A DNA stretch of 19,443 nt from F23-B02 sp963625685. Lineage in GTDB: Bacteria; Bacillota; Clostridia; Oscillospirales; Oscillospiraceae. Where the stretch lies: NCBI GenBank assembly GCA_963625685.1, contig CAVFTR010000021.1:1-19443 (forward strand), written 5' to 3'. The translations under genes were made by a program, and so were the position numbers. Positions 7,377 through 16,309 of the stretch are shown in pieces (position 1 is the stretch's first letter; each line of letters starts with the position of its first letter). The notes below the pieces were generated by a model. The model searched no databases. It worked only from the letters and a program-made list of their open reading frames with translations, and was not told the DNA's origin.

Positions 7377-7820
7377 TCATTCAAAATTGTCCGCCTCGGG
7401 CATCATCTCGGCCGAGATGCGCATGAGCATGCTGGAGAAAAGCTCGATCTCCTCGGGCGAGAAGCTGTCCTCAATGCGGCCGAGGACGGTCTTCACATAG
7501 CTGCGCATGATATCGGTGTAATTATAATACTTTTCCGACAGGACAAGGTGATATTCCCTGCGGTCGGTGTCGGAGTTCTGCTTGTTCAGGTAGCCCTTTT
7601 TTATGAGGCTGTTGACCTTATAGGTCGCGTTTGACTGCGAAATGTTCAGAAATTCGGCAAAGCGGCCGATGGTCGGCTCGTTCAGGGCATGGATGACCTC
7701 TATCGAAAACGCCTCCATGGCCGACAGCGAGCCCTCGCGCTCGCGCACGAGCTCAAAGATCCTTCGGAAAAACTCCAGCTTGAACTTATCGTACACTTCC
7801 AGAAAATTGTCTTGCAGCAC
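7377..7820 (-). CDS. MarR family transcriptional regulator
   Basis: The product is 147 residues from the chosen GTG. The winged helix-turn-helix is plain: IGRFAEFLNISQSNATYKVNSLIKKGYL, then a wing with NSDTDRREYHLVLSEKY, flanked by dimerisation helices at both ends. MarR proteins bind short dyads as dimers and are usually released by a small ligand. I chose GTG at 7820 because GGGGAGG lies 5 nt upstream; ATG at 7838 has no ribosome site and would place that purine tract inside the gene. It has its own promoter and terminator. The acnX operon, directly downstream in the same direction with a near-identical promoter layout, is the best candidate target besides itself; this is inference. Confidence 0.88.
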   Translation of the reverse strand: MLQDNFLEVYDKFKLEFFRRIFELVREREGSLSAMEAFSIEVIHALNEPTIGRFAEFLNISQSNATYKVNSLIKKGYLNKQNSDTDRREYHLVLSEKYYNYTDIMRSYVKTVLGRIEDSFSPEEIELFSSMLMRISAEMMPEADNFE

Positions 7821-7861
7821 TCTGACCTCCCCTTTCATCGTAAACGGACGGCAACGGTTGC

Positions 7862-7883
7862 GTATTTTGAACTATTTTAATAC
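7862..7883 (-). promoter_or_regulatory. Candidate operator dyad at the marR promoter
   Basis: GTATT and AATAC arms separated by 12 bp span the -10 box of the marR promoter. The position suits autorepression, but the arms are only 5 bp and AT-rich. Confidence 0.25.
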
Positions 7884-7902
7884 ATTTTTGTCAATCTGTC
7901 AA
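7874..7902 (-). promoter_or_regulatory. Sigma-A promoter of the marR-type gene
   Basis: TTGACA (7902-7897) and TAAAAT (7879-7874) are spaced by 17 bp. A second TTGACA lies 8 bp further downstream but has no good -10. The -35/-10 pair and spacing are identical to those of the acnX promoter. Confidence 0.75.
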
Positions 7903-7922
7903 TTTTTCGTCAGATGAAAATT

Positions 7923-7951
7923 AAAAAAGACAGCGGTTCGCTGCCTTTTTT
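7923..7951 (-). terminator. Intrinsic terminator of the hrcA-grpE-dnaK-dnaJ operon
   Basis: On the minus strand a 13-bp stem with one G-U pair (7939-7951 with 7923-7935) and a 3-nt loop ends in CTTTTTT, just after the dnaJ stop. The plus-strand form has an A-C mismatch, which agrees with a minus-strand role. Confidence 0.85.
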
Positions 7952-7963
7952 ATTAGCAAATAT

Positions 7964-9103
7964 TTATTTTCGCTTGCCGAACATGCCGCTTTTGCTCTCG
8001 ACCGTCTCGCCGAGGGAGGCGGCGAAGCCGCGCAGGGCCTCCTTCTGCGCCGCCGTGAGCTTTTTCGGGACCGCGACCTTGACGGTCACGAACTGGTCGC
8101 CTCTGCCGCCGGAGCGCAGGAAGGGTATGCCCTTGCCCTTGAGGCGGAAGGTCGTGCCGGTCTGCGTGCCCTCGGGTATGCTGAGCTTCACCTTGCCGTC
8201 GAGCGTCGGCACCTCGATCTCCGCGCCGAGCGCCGCGGCCGCAAAGGATATGTCCTGCTCCAGGAGCACCGACGCGCCCTCGCGCTCGAATCTCGCGTGG
8301 GGCTGGACGAGCACCGTGACGAGCAGATCGCCTGCCGGGCCGCCGTTTAAGCCGGAGTTGCCCTGCCCGCGCAGGGATATGGTCTGGCCGTCGTCGATGC
8401 CGGCGGGGATGCTGATGCTCACCTTGTGCTGGCGGCGGATGCTGCCGACGCCGTGACAGGTGCCGCAGGGGCTGTGGATGATCCTGCCGCGGCCCTTGCA
8501 CTTATTGCAGCGCGTGTTCTGCTGCATCATGCCGAAGGGCGTGCGCTGGGTCGTCTTGACCTGGCCCGAGCCCTTGCAGTCGGGGCAGACCTCGGCGGTC
8601 GTGCCGGCGGCGCAGCCCGAGCCCTTGCAGTCGGGACACTGCTCGACGCGCGTCACGAAAACCTCCTTCTTCACGCCGAAGGCCGCTTCCTCAAACTTGA
8701 TATTCACATTGGCGCGCAGGTTCTCGCCCTTGCGCGGAGCGTTCGGGTTCTTGCCGCCGCCTCCGCCGAAGCCGAAAATGTCGCCGAATATATCGCCGAA
8801 GCCGCTGAAATCACCGAAGCCGCCGAAATCGCCGAAGCCGCCGAAGCCGCCCTGCCCGCCGTAGCCCTGGCTCGGGTCGAAGGCCGCGTGACCGAAGCGG
8901 TCGTATTTTGCGCGCTTGTCGGCGTCGGAAAGGATCTCGTAAGCCTCGTTTATTTCCTTGAAACGCGCCTCGCACTCCTTGTCGCCGGGATGAAGATCGG
9001 GGTGATTTTCTTTGGCAAGCTTTCTGTATGCTTTCTTGAGCTGATCCTCGGTCGCGTCCTTGGACACGCCCAGGACCTCATAATAATCTCTTTTTTCTGC
9101 CAT
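7964..9103 (-). CDS. dnaJ: Chaperone protein DnaJ
   Basis: The product is 379 residues, a full class A (type I) J protein that feeds unfolded substrates to DnaK and triggers its ATP hydrolysis. The J domain has HPD at residues 34-36. It is followed by a Gly/Phe-rich linker with repeated GFGDF-like units, four zinc-binding CxxCxGxG repeats (CPDCKGSG twice, CNKCKGRG, CGTCHGVG), and the two C-terminal substrate-binding domains. The start has GAGGTGG just upstream. It is the last gene of the heat-shock operon, after dnaK, from which it is separated by a strong hairpin. Confidence 0.97.
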   Translation of the reverse strand: MAEKRDYYEVLGVSKDATEDQLKKAYRKLAKENHPDLHPGDKECEARFKEINEAYEILSDADKRAKYDRFGHAAFDPSQGYGGQGGFGGFGDFGGFGDFSGFGDIFGDIFGFGGGGGKNPNAPRKGENLRANVNIKFEEAAFGVKKEVFVTRVEQCPDCKGSGCAAGTTAEVCPDCKGSGQVKTTQRTPFGMMQQNTRCNKCKGRGRIIHSPCGTCHGVGSIRRQHKVSISIPAGIDDGQTISLRGQGNSGLNGGPAGDLLVTVLVQPHARFEREGASVLLEQDISFAAAALGAEIEVPTLDGKVKLSIPEGTQTGTTFRLKGKGIPFLRSGGRGDQFVTVKVAVPKKLTAAQKEALRGFAASLGETVESKSGMFGKRK

Positions 9104-9133
9104 AAAGCCACCTCATTTTTTTAAACGCTCAAT

Positions 9134-9158
9134 ATGGGCGCACTGCGCGTGCGCCCAT
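9134..9158 (-). other. Strong hairpin between dnaK and dnaJ
   Basis: A perfect 10-bp GC-rich stem (9134-9143 with 9149-9158) closes a 5-nt loop, 20 bp after the dnaK stop. It is not followed by a T run on the minus strand, so it is probably not a full terminator. It might slow polymerase, mark an RNA processing site, or protect the dnaK end of the message. Confidence 0.6.
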
Positions 9159-9178
9159 GTCTCAAGCGGGGATCGGTA

Positions 9179-11026
<1,848 letters not shown>

Positions 11027-11077
11027 AATATAAATCCTCCTATTTGAAAATCAATAATATACTTAATTAGTTATAAT

Positions 11078-11686
11078 TCAGTTCGCTACCTTTACCATAG
11101 CGAAGCGGATCACCTTGTCATTGAGCTTAAAGCCCTTCTGGAAGACCTCTACGACCTCGTTCTCGCCGAAGGACTCGTCCTCGACGTGCATTACCGCGTT
11201 GTGAACATTGGGGTCAAAGGGCCTGCCGAGCGCCTCTATCTCGGTAATGCCGAGCTTTTCGAGGGTCTGGTCAAACTGCACCATCGTCATCTCCACGCCC
11301 TTGCGGTACGCTTCGTCTGCCGTCGGAGTCGCCAGCGCGCGCTCGAGGTTGTCGTAGACCGGCAGGAACTTGAGCAGCGTGTCCGCCTTTATATCGGCGT
11401 ACAGGCCGTCGCGCTCCTTCTGGCTGCGCTTGCGGAAGTTGTCGTACTCGGCGCAGAGCCTGAGGTACTTTTCCTTTTCCGCCTGGATGAGCTTTTCGGC
11501 CGTTTCCTTGAGCTCGGCCTCCTTTTTGCTCTCCTTCTTCTGCTTTTTTTCTTTTTTCTCTTCTTTGGACGTTTCCTCGGGCTCTTCCTTTGTCTCGTCC
11601 TTTATATCTTCGGCCTGAGCCTCGACCTGTTCGGCCTTGACCTCCTCGGTCTGCTCCTGCTCGTTTTTGTCCTTCTTACTGCTCAT
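11078..11686 (-). CDS. grpE: Nucleotide exchange factor GrpE
   Basis: The product is 202 residues. The first 70 are rich in Lys, Glu and Gln and probably disordered or helical. A long coiled-coil region (about 55-110, with EYDNFRKRSQKE) and the C-terminal beta domain (RPFDPNVHNAV ... FQKGFKLNDKVIR, about 155-200) follow. GrpE exchanges ADP for ATP on DnaK and acts as a thermosensor in some bacteria. The ATG lies within the last codons of hrcA (11-nt overlap), with GGGAG further upstream than usual (about 12 nt), so its translation is probably coupled to that of hrcA. Confidence 0.95.
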   Translation of the reverse strand: MSSKKDKNEQEQTEEVKAEQVEAQAEDIKDETKEEPEETSKEEKKEKKQKKESKKEAELKETAEKLIQAEKEKYLRLCAEYDNFRKRSQKERDGLYADIKADTLLKFLPVYDNLERALATPTADEAYRKGVEMTMVQFDQTLEKLGITEIEALGRPFDPNVHNAVMHVEDESFGENEVVEVFQKGFKLNDKVIRFAMVKVAN

Positions 11687-12773
11687 CTATAATGTCATCT
11701 CCCTTGATTATAAGCTTATTGTGCATGCCCGACGGCGGAGCTCCTCCTCCGCCGAGCCGCTTTGAAAGTCCCGCCGCCAGAAAGCTCAGCTTTGCGGCGA
11801 TCGCGGAATAATCCATTCTCGTCGGCCCTACGACGCCTATGAGGCCCTTCGTATTGTCGCCCATGTCATAGCTTGCTATGACGACGCTGGAGTCCCTGAG
11901 CTCCTCGGCGATATTCTCCGGTCCGATGATCACGCGCACCTGTGAATCGTCGTCAAACAGTCCGTTTTCCGCGTCGGCTATGACGTGGCCGCCGTCGGCG
12001 AGGTAATTCATCAGCTTATGCGCCTTGTCCGGGTCGCGGAACTCCGGCTGACTGAGCAGCCTGTTCTCGCCCGTTATATACGCCTCCACTCCGCGCTGAC
12101 CCTCGAGCGTTTCCAGGGTGAACGACGCGATGACCGCCGCAAGGCCCATGGTGTCGCCCGCCGCGCGCTCTGTCGAGGATATCAGCAGCGGCGTGACCTT
12201 GTCGCTCGAAATGCCGGTGAAGTTTGCGTTGAACAGCGTCGCGAGCTTCTGTATCATCGGCTGATCGACCGACACCGGAAGATTCACGAGCTTGTTCTTA
12301 ACCGTATTGTTGCTCAGCATCACGACGATTATGAATGTGTTGGCGTCGATATAAATAAGATCGAAGCGCTTTATCGTCGCCGGAGCGTAGGCCGCGAAGG
12401 CGAGCGCCGGATAATCGGTCAGCTGCGAGGCGAGCTTTCCGACGTCGCGCATCTGCTCGTCGAGCTGCGTGAGCTTTTCGTTGAGGCTCCTGTTTATCGC
12501 CTCGGTCTCCTCGAGCGAGAGCTTCTGCTTTTCCATCAGCTCGTTTACGTACATCCTGTAGCCCGCGGGGGTCGGGATGCGCCCTGCCGAGGTGTGCGGC
12601 TGCTCGAGATAGCCCAGCGCCGTGAGCTCGGCAAGCTCGTTTCTTATCGTCGCACTGCTGCATCCGAGATCCGCTAGGCTCGCGATGGCCTTGCTTCCGA
12701 CGGGCTCGGCCGTTTTGATATACTCATCGACCAGTGCGCCGAGTATTTTCTTTTTTCTTTCGCTTATACTCAT
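11676..12773 (-). CDS. hrcA: Heat-inducible transcription repressor HrcA
   Basis: The product is 365 residues. It begins with the winged helix domain (MSISERKKKILGALVDEYI, then SSATIRNELAEL at 39-50 and PHTSAGRIPTPAGYR at 59-73) and continues through the inserted dimerising domain to the C-terminal GAF-like domain. HrcA binds the CIRCE operator and represses the heat-shock operon; GroEL helps keep it active in known systems. The ATG is the family start, although its ribosome site is weak (GGGGAG at 12 nt). A more upstream in-frame ATG (12956) would place the promoter and CIRCE inside the gene, so I rejected it. It leads the hrcA-grpE-dnaK-dnaJ operon and should repress itself. Confidence 0.96.
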   Translation of the reverse strand: MSISERKKKILGALVDEYIKTAEPVGSKAIASLADLGCSSATIRNELAELTALGYLEQPHTSAGRIPTPAGYRMYVNELMEKQKLSLEETEAINRSLNEKLTQLDEQMRDVGKLASQLTDYPALAFAAYAPATIKRFDLIYIDANTFIIVVMLSNNTVKNKLVNLPVSVDQPMIQKLATLFNANFTGISSDKVTPLLISSTERAAGDTMGLAAVIASFTLETLEGQRGVEAYITGENRLLSQPEFRDPDKAHKLMNYLADGGHVIADAENGLFDDDSQVRVIIGPENIAEELRDSSVVIASYDMGDNTKGLIGVVGPTRMDYSAIAAKLSFLAAGLSKRLGGGGAPPSGMHNKLIIKGDDIIDEQ

Positions 12774-12796
12774 TTTGCACTCAAGCTCCCCGTCTG

Positions 12797-12823
12797 CTGG
12801 CACTCTTAGCCTTCGAGTGCTAA
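12797..12823 (-). promoter_or_regulatory. CIRCE operator (HrcA binding site)
   Basis: On the minus strand TTAGCACTC, 9 bp, then GAGTGCCAG form the CIRCE inverted repeat. The promoter-proximal arm is perfect and the distal arm matches 7 of 9 positions. It begins at the end of the -10 box and covers the likely transcription start, where bound HrcA would block initiation. Confidence 0.95.
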
Positions 12824-12850
12824 TATAGCACTGTTTTTCACTCTTGTCAA
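12822..12850 (-). promoter_or_regulatory. Sigma-A promoter of the hrcA-grpE-dnaK-dnaJ operon
   Basis: A perfect TTGACA (12850-12845) and TATATT (12827-12822) are spaced by 17 bp, directly ahead of and overlapping CIRCE. No second promoter with CIRCE is seen before grpE, dnaK or dnaJ. Confidence 0.9.
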
Positions 12851-12937
12851 GGCTTTTGTCGAAAATTTTGCGCGAATATTTATATATTTTTGCTCGCAAG
12901 TTTACGTTTCCCCCGCTGAAACCGGCATTGAGCGCGG

Positions 12938-12977
12938 AAAAGACAGTCCGGGCCAAAATATCCGGACTGTCTTTTTT
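12938..12977 (-). terminator. Intrinsic terminator after rpoD
   Basis: AAAAGACAGTCCGG (12938-12951) pairs with CCGGACTGTCTTTT (12962-12975), a 14-bp perfect stem with a 10-nt loop, about 30 bp after the rpoD stop. The minus-strand T run is short (TTTT) and the plus-strand one longer, so it can act in both directions. It separates rpoD from the heat-shock operon. Confidence 0.8.
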
Positions 12978-13007
12978 ATCTGTGTTCTGTTTTAAGCCGG
13001 CAAAAAA

Positions 13008-14270
13008 TCAATTTAAGAAGTCGCGGAGCTTCTTGCTGCGGCTGGGGTGGCGGAGCTTGCGGAGGGCCTTGGCCTCTATCTGGCGGATACGCTCACGGGT
13101 GACGTTGAACTCCTTGCCGACCTCCTCGAGGGTGCGGGTGCGGCCGTCGACTATGCCGAAGCGCAGCTCGAGCACCTTCTTCTCGCGTGGGGTGAGCGTG
13201 TCGAGCACCTCCATGAGCTGCTCCTTGAGAAGCGAGAAGCTCGCGGCCTCGCTCGGCTCTGACGCGTCCTCGTCGGGGATGAAGTCGCCGAGGTGGGAGT
13301 CCTCCTCCTCGCCGATAGGCGTTTCGAGCGACACCGGCTCCTGCGCGATCTTGAGTATCTCGCGCACCTTGTCGACAGGCATGTTCATCTCCTCCGCTAT
13401 CTCCTCGGCGCTGGGGTCGTGGCCGAGCTCCTGGAGGAGCTGGCGCGAGACGCGGATGACCTTGTTTATCGTCTCGACCATGTGCACGGGGATGCGGATC
13501 GTCCTCGCCTGATCGGCGATGGCGCGGGTGATGGCCTGGCGTATCCACCAGGTGGCGTAGGTCGAGAACTTGTAGCCCTTTGTGTAGTCGAACTTTTCGA
13601 CGGCCTTGATAAGGCCGAGATTGCCCTCCTGTATGAGGTCGAGAAACAGCATGCCGCGGCCGACATAGCGCTTTGCGATGGACACGACAAGGCGAAGGTT
13701 CGCCTCGGTCATGCGGCGCTTGGCCTCCTCGTCGCCCTGGCTCATCCTTATGGCAAGCTCGACCTCCTCCTCGGCGGTCAACAGGGGCACCTTGCCGATC
13801 TCCTTGAGGAACATGCGCACGGGGTCGTCGGTGCTGTAGCTGTCGTCGACCTTGACCTCGGCCATCTCCTCCTCGGTGACCTCCTCGATCTCGTTGAGCT
13901 CCTCGATCTCGGGCATGTCGATATCGTCGAGGATGGGCACGGCGTCGTCGTCGCTGATGTCTATCTCTATCTTGTTGGCCTCGAGCTCGTCGTAAAACCT
14001 CGTTATGGACTCGGCGTCGACGCCCTTTTCCTCGAGGGCCGCGATCTCGCTCGTGCTGATCTTGCCGTTTTTCTTGGCCTTGTCCATGAGCTCGCCGAGT
14101 ATCTCCTCGCTGCTCTTTGCCTCGGTCTTTTCCTCGGCGGGCTTTTCCTCGGTCTTGGCGCGGCGGCTGCTTTTTTTCTTCGGCGCGGACCTTTCGTCCC
14201 CGGCGGCCAGCAGCTCGTCCGCTGCGCGCTCAAGCTCCTGCTCGGTCATGGTCTCGGTCTTCTTGTCCAT
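13008..14270 (-). CDS. rpoD: RNA polymerase primary sigma factor RpoD/SigA
   Basis: The product is 420 residues from the chosen start. A charged N-terminus with a region 1.1-like part (about 50-95) is followed by region 1.2 (DDPVRMFLKEIGKVPLLT), region 2 with FLDLIQEGNLGLIKAVEKF and the -10-reading YKFSTYATWWIRQAI, region 3 (RQLLQELGHDPSAEEIAEEM) and region 4 with the -35-reading helix-turn-helix TLEEVGKEFNVTRERIRQIE. This is the housekeeping sigma factor. I preferred ATG 14270 to ATG 14285: GAGGGG lies 7 nt before it, while the upstream ATG has its purine tract only 1 nt away. With this start it lies 4 bp after the dnaG stop. The group 1 assignment rests on the presence of region 1 and the dnaG linkage. 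Confidence 0.96.
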   Translation of the reverse strand: MDKKTETMTEQELERAADELLAAGDERSAPKKKSSRRAKTEEKPAEEKTEAKSSEEILGELMDKAKKNGKISTSEIAALEEKGVDAESITRFYDELEANKIEIDISDDDAVPILDDIDMPEIEELNEIEEVTEEEMAEVKVDDSYSTDDPVRMFLKEIGKVPLLTAEEEVELAIRMSQGDEEAKRRMTEANLRLVVSIAKRYVGRGMLFLDLIQEGNLGLIKAVEKFDYTKGYKFSTYATWWIRQAITRAIADQARTIRIPVHMVETINKVIRVSRQLLQELGHDPSAEEIAEEMNMPVDKVREILKIAQEPVSLETPIGEEEDSHLGDFIPDEDASEPSEAASFSLLKEQLMEVLDTLTPREKKVLELRFGIVDGRTRTLEEVGKEFNVTRERIRQIEAKALRKLRHPSRSKKLRDFLN

Positions 14271-14274
14271 AGCT

Positions 14275-16017
14275 TTACCCCTCATATCCTTTAGTTTCTT
14301 TAAGTCTGTTTGCCAGCTGTCTGAGATCTCCGGCCGACTGCTTGAGCTCGTGCCGGTCTCTGAGCCTTTCTATGTAATCGGCAAGGGCCTTGTCGCCGTT
14401 GCGCAGCGCCTCCGGCTTCTGCAGCACCGAGGCCAGAAGCGAGGCCTCCTGCGGAAGCAGCGCGGCGCTCATCGAGGCCATGCTGATCATCTCGTTATTT
14501 TCAAACTTTCCCTTGAGCACGGAATATATCCGCGCCAGCGCCGGCGATGAGAACATCTCCGGCGGCGGGAGCTCCCTGCCGCGGCACAGGCCCTGGTCGA
14601 GGTAGAGTATCCTTATGATGCCCTCCTCTGCCGCGGCCGATTCCGGGTCATCGTAGCGCAGCTCCTTTTCCCTGGGCTGGAACTGCCGCTCGGGATGCGA
14701 CACGCTTTTCGCGTCGGCCCGCTGCGCCGTGCGCACAAGGCGATTCCGCCTTCGCTCGACCTCCTGCGTCACGACGTCGCTGCCTACCCCGGCCATGGAC
14801 GCCACGCGCATCGCGTACACCTGGCGCTCGACGCTGCCCGGCAGATGCGCGACCATGTCCGACGCCTCCTTTAAAAACGCGACCTTCTGCTCGTCGACCG
14901 TGAGGTCGTACTTGTCCGTCACGCGCTGGAGCTGATAGTCGATGTGGTTTTCCGACCTGTCTATAAGATTGCGGAACGCGTCCGCGCCCTTTGTTTTTAT
15001 ATACTCGTCCGGGTCCTTCGCGCCGCTGAGCGACAGCACCTTGACCTTCAGGTCGAGCTTTTCCAGCAGGCTTATGGCGCGCTGCGCGGCTTTTTTGCCC
15101 GCGCCGTCGTTGTCGTAGGCGATGATGACCTCGCTCGTATAATGCGATATGAGCCTTGCCTGCTCCGGCGTGAGCGAGGTGCCCAGCGAGGCGACCGCGC
15201 CGTCGAAGCCGGCCTGATGCATCATCACGACGTCGACGTTGCCCTCAGCAAGTATTATATGTCCGCTTTTCGACTTTTTAGCCAGATTGAGCGCAAAAAG
15301 ATTGCGGCTTTTGCTGAACACCATCGTTTCCGGGCTGTTCATGTACTTGGGCTCGCCGTCGCCGAGTATCCTGCCGGAAAAGCCGATAACGTCGCCCCTG
15401 ACGTCGATGACGGGGAACATGAGCCTGTTGCGGAAGCTGTCGTAGTGTCCGCCGCTTTTGCCCTTGCGCACGAGGCCCGCGTCAAACAGCTCGTACTCCG
15501 AGTAGCCGAGCCCGCGCATCGCGTTTATGAGGCTGTCCCAGGTATCCGGCGCATAGCCGAGACCGAAGCGCTTTGCCGTGTGCGGCGCTATCTGCCGGCG
15601 CTGCATGTACTCGAGCGCTGTCTTCCCCTCGGGTCTGCCGAGGCAGGAGTAGAAAAACTTCGCCGCGTCGCGGTTTATATCCAGCAGCCTGCGCCGCTTT
15701 TTCGACTCGCGGCTGTCCTCCTGCTCCGGCATCGTCATGCCCGCGCGCTTTGCCAGAAACTCCACCGCCTCGGGAAAGCTCAGGCTTTCTATCTCCATTA
15801 TGAAATTTATCACGCCTCCGCCCTTGCCGCAGCCGAAGCAGTGATATATCTGCTTGTCCGGCGACACGGAAAACGACGGCGTCTTCTCGCTGTGGAACGG
15901 GCACAGGCCGAAGCGGTTCGAGCCCGAGCGCTTTGTCAGGCGAACATATTCGCCCACGACGTCAACTATATCGTTTCTCTCGACGAGCTCCTGCAGAAAG
16001 CTCTCCGGAATAGCCAT
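14275..16017 (-). CDS. dnaG: DNA primase DnaG
   Basis: The product is 580 residues, the normal length. The N-terminal zinc ribbon has Cys39, His42, Cys60 and Cys63 (CPFHSEKTPSF ... YHCFGCGKGG). The TOPRIM catalytic core has the acidic residue in LAEGNVDV (Glu258) and DND at 302-304. The C-terminal third is the helicase-interaction part. It makes RNA primers for lagging-strand synthesis with DnaB. The start has AGGAGGG 7 nt upstream. An ORF extension up to 16296 would translate the intergenic repeat and lies outside the family, so I rejected it. It is followed directly by rpoD and preceded by dgt across a 292-bp gap. Confidence 0.97.
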   Translation of the reverse strand: MAIPESFLQELVERNDIVDVVGEYVRLTKRSGSNRFGLCPFHSEKTPSFSVSPDKQIYHCFGCGKGGGVINFIMEIESLSFPEAVEFLAKRAGMTMPEQEDSRESKKRRRLLDINRDAAKFFYSCLGRPEGKTALEYMQRRQIAPHTAKRFGLGYAPDTWDSLINAMRGLGYSEYELFDAGLVRKGKSGGHYDSFRNRLMFPVIDVRGDVIGFSGRILGDGEPKYMNSPETMVFSKSRNLFALNLAKKSKSGHIILAEGNVDVVMMHQAGFDGAVASLGTSLTPEQARLISHYTSEVIIAYDNDGAGKKAAQRAISLLEKLDLKVKVLSLSGAKDPDEYIKTKGADAFRNLIDRSENHIDYQLQRVTDKYDLTVDEQKVAFLKEASDMVAHLPGSVERQVYAMRVASMAGVGSDVVTQEVERRRNRLVRTAQRADAKSVSHPERQFQPREKELRYDDPESAAAEEGIIRILYLDQGLCRGRELPPPEMFSSPALARIYSVLKGKFENNEMISMASMSAALLPQEASLLASVLQKPEALRNGDKALADYIERLRDRHELKQSAGDLRQLANRLKETKGYEG

Positions 16018-16070
16018 CTCCCATCCCTCCTTTTTTAACGGCGCATTGACGCAGTCACGGATACGTTTAT

Positions 16071-16146
16071 TGCGGTGTCCCGGCCACTCGCCGTGGCGGG
16101 CATCTCGCATGCAGGTCAAGCAAGCAGTAGCTGCGGTGTCCCGACC
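16071..16146 (+). repeat. Pair of 15-bp direct repeats
   Basis: TGCGGTGTCCCGGCC (16071-16085) recurs as TGCGGTGTCCCGACC (16132-16146) with one change, 61 bp apart. A partial third copy, TGCGGTATCC, is at 16274-16283. They may be parts of longer dispersed repeats. Confidence 0.65.
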
Positions 16147-16166
16147 GGCGGCTGCCGACAGCACCA

Positions 16167-16224
16167 CCCCTTGGCTCCCCTGTGTAAGGGGAGCTGGCAG
16201 CGCTTGCGCTGACTGAGGGGTTGC
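16167..16224 (-). repeat. Palindromic extragenic repeat element (REP/MITE-like)
   Basis: Two hairpins lie side by side: GCTCCCCT ... AGGGGAGC (16174-16193) and CAGCGC-TT-GCGCTG (16198-16211). CCCCT (16167-16171) and AGGGG (16216-16220) can pair around them, giving a cloverleaf-like fold. The sequence type (CAACCCCTCAGTCA ... AGGGGAGCC on the minus strand) resembles a dispersed extragenic element I know from gut Clostridia genomes; this is recollection, not a search. One copy is seen here. Confidence 0.7.
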
Positions 16225-16309
16225 CCTATTCAAATCCGTGCGCAGCGCCGCACACTTTGAGCTATCAGCTTTCTGCGGTATCCGCAGCTGAGTCAACGCG
16301 ATATCGAGA

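Larger units (their letters stand above)
16018..16309. other. Intergenic region between dgt and dnaG, rich in repeats and hairpins
   Basis: This 292-bp gap holds no supported gene and no convincing promoter on the minus strand. It contains a short direct repeat, a palindromic repeat element, a GCCAC/GTGGC hairpin (16083-16097) and a perfect 6-bp hairpin CTGCGG-TAT-CCGCAG (16273-16287). The frame that is open through it is dnaG's upstream extension and does not look like protein. Confidence 0.7.

Noticed and set aside
7821..7838. ATG start for the marR-type gene six codons upstream
   Set aside because: No ribosome site precedes it, and the GGGGAGG that serves the GTG at 7820 would lie inside the gene.
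8770..8880. Short tandem repeat in dnaJ
   Set aside because: It encodes the Gly/Phe-rich linker normal for class A DnaJ; low complexity here is expected.
11520..11660. Lys/Glu-rich low-complexity stretch as a separate gene or repeat
   Set aside because: It is the charged N-terminal region of GrpE, in frame and typical of the family.
12774..12956. N-terminal extension of hrcA
   Set aside because: It would include the TTGACA/TATATT promoter and the CIRCE operator in coding sequence; the HrcA family N-terminus starts at 12773.
14271..14285. Upstream ATG of rpoD overlapping dnaG
   Set aside because: Its only purine tract is 1 nt away, while the ATG at 14270 has GAGGGG at a good distance; the five extra residues carry no family signal.
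16018..16296. N-terminal extension of dnaG through the intergenic repeat
   Set aside because: The family start is at 16017 with a strong ribosome site; the upstream residues come from repeats and hairpins.
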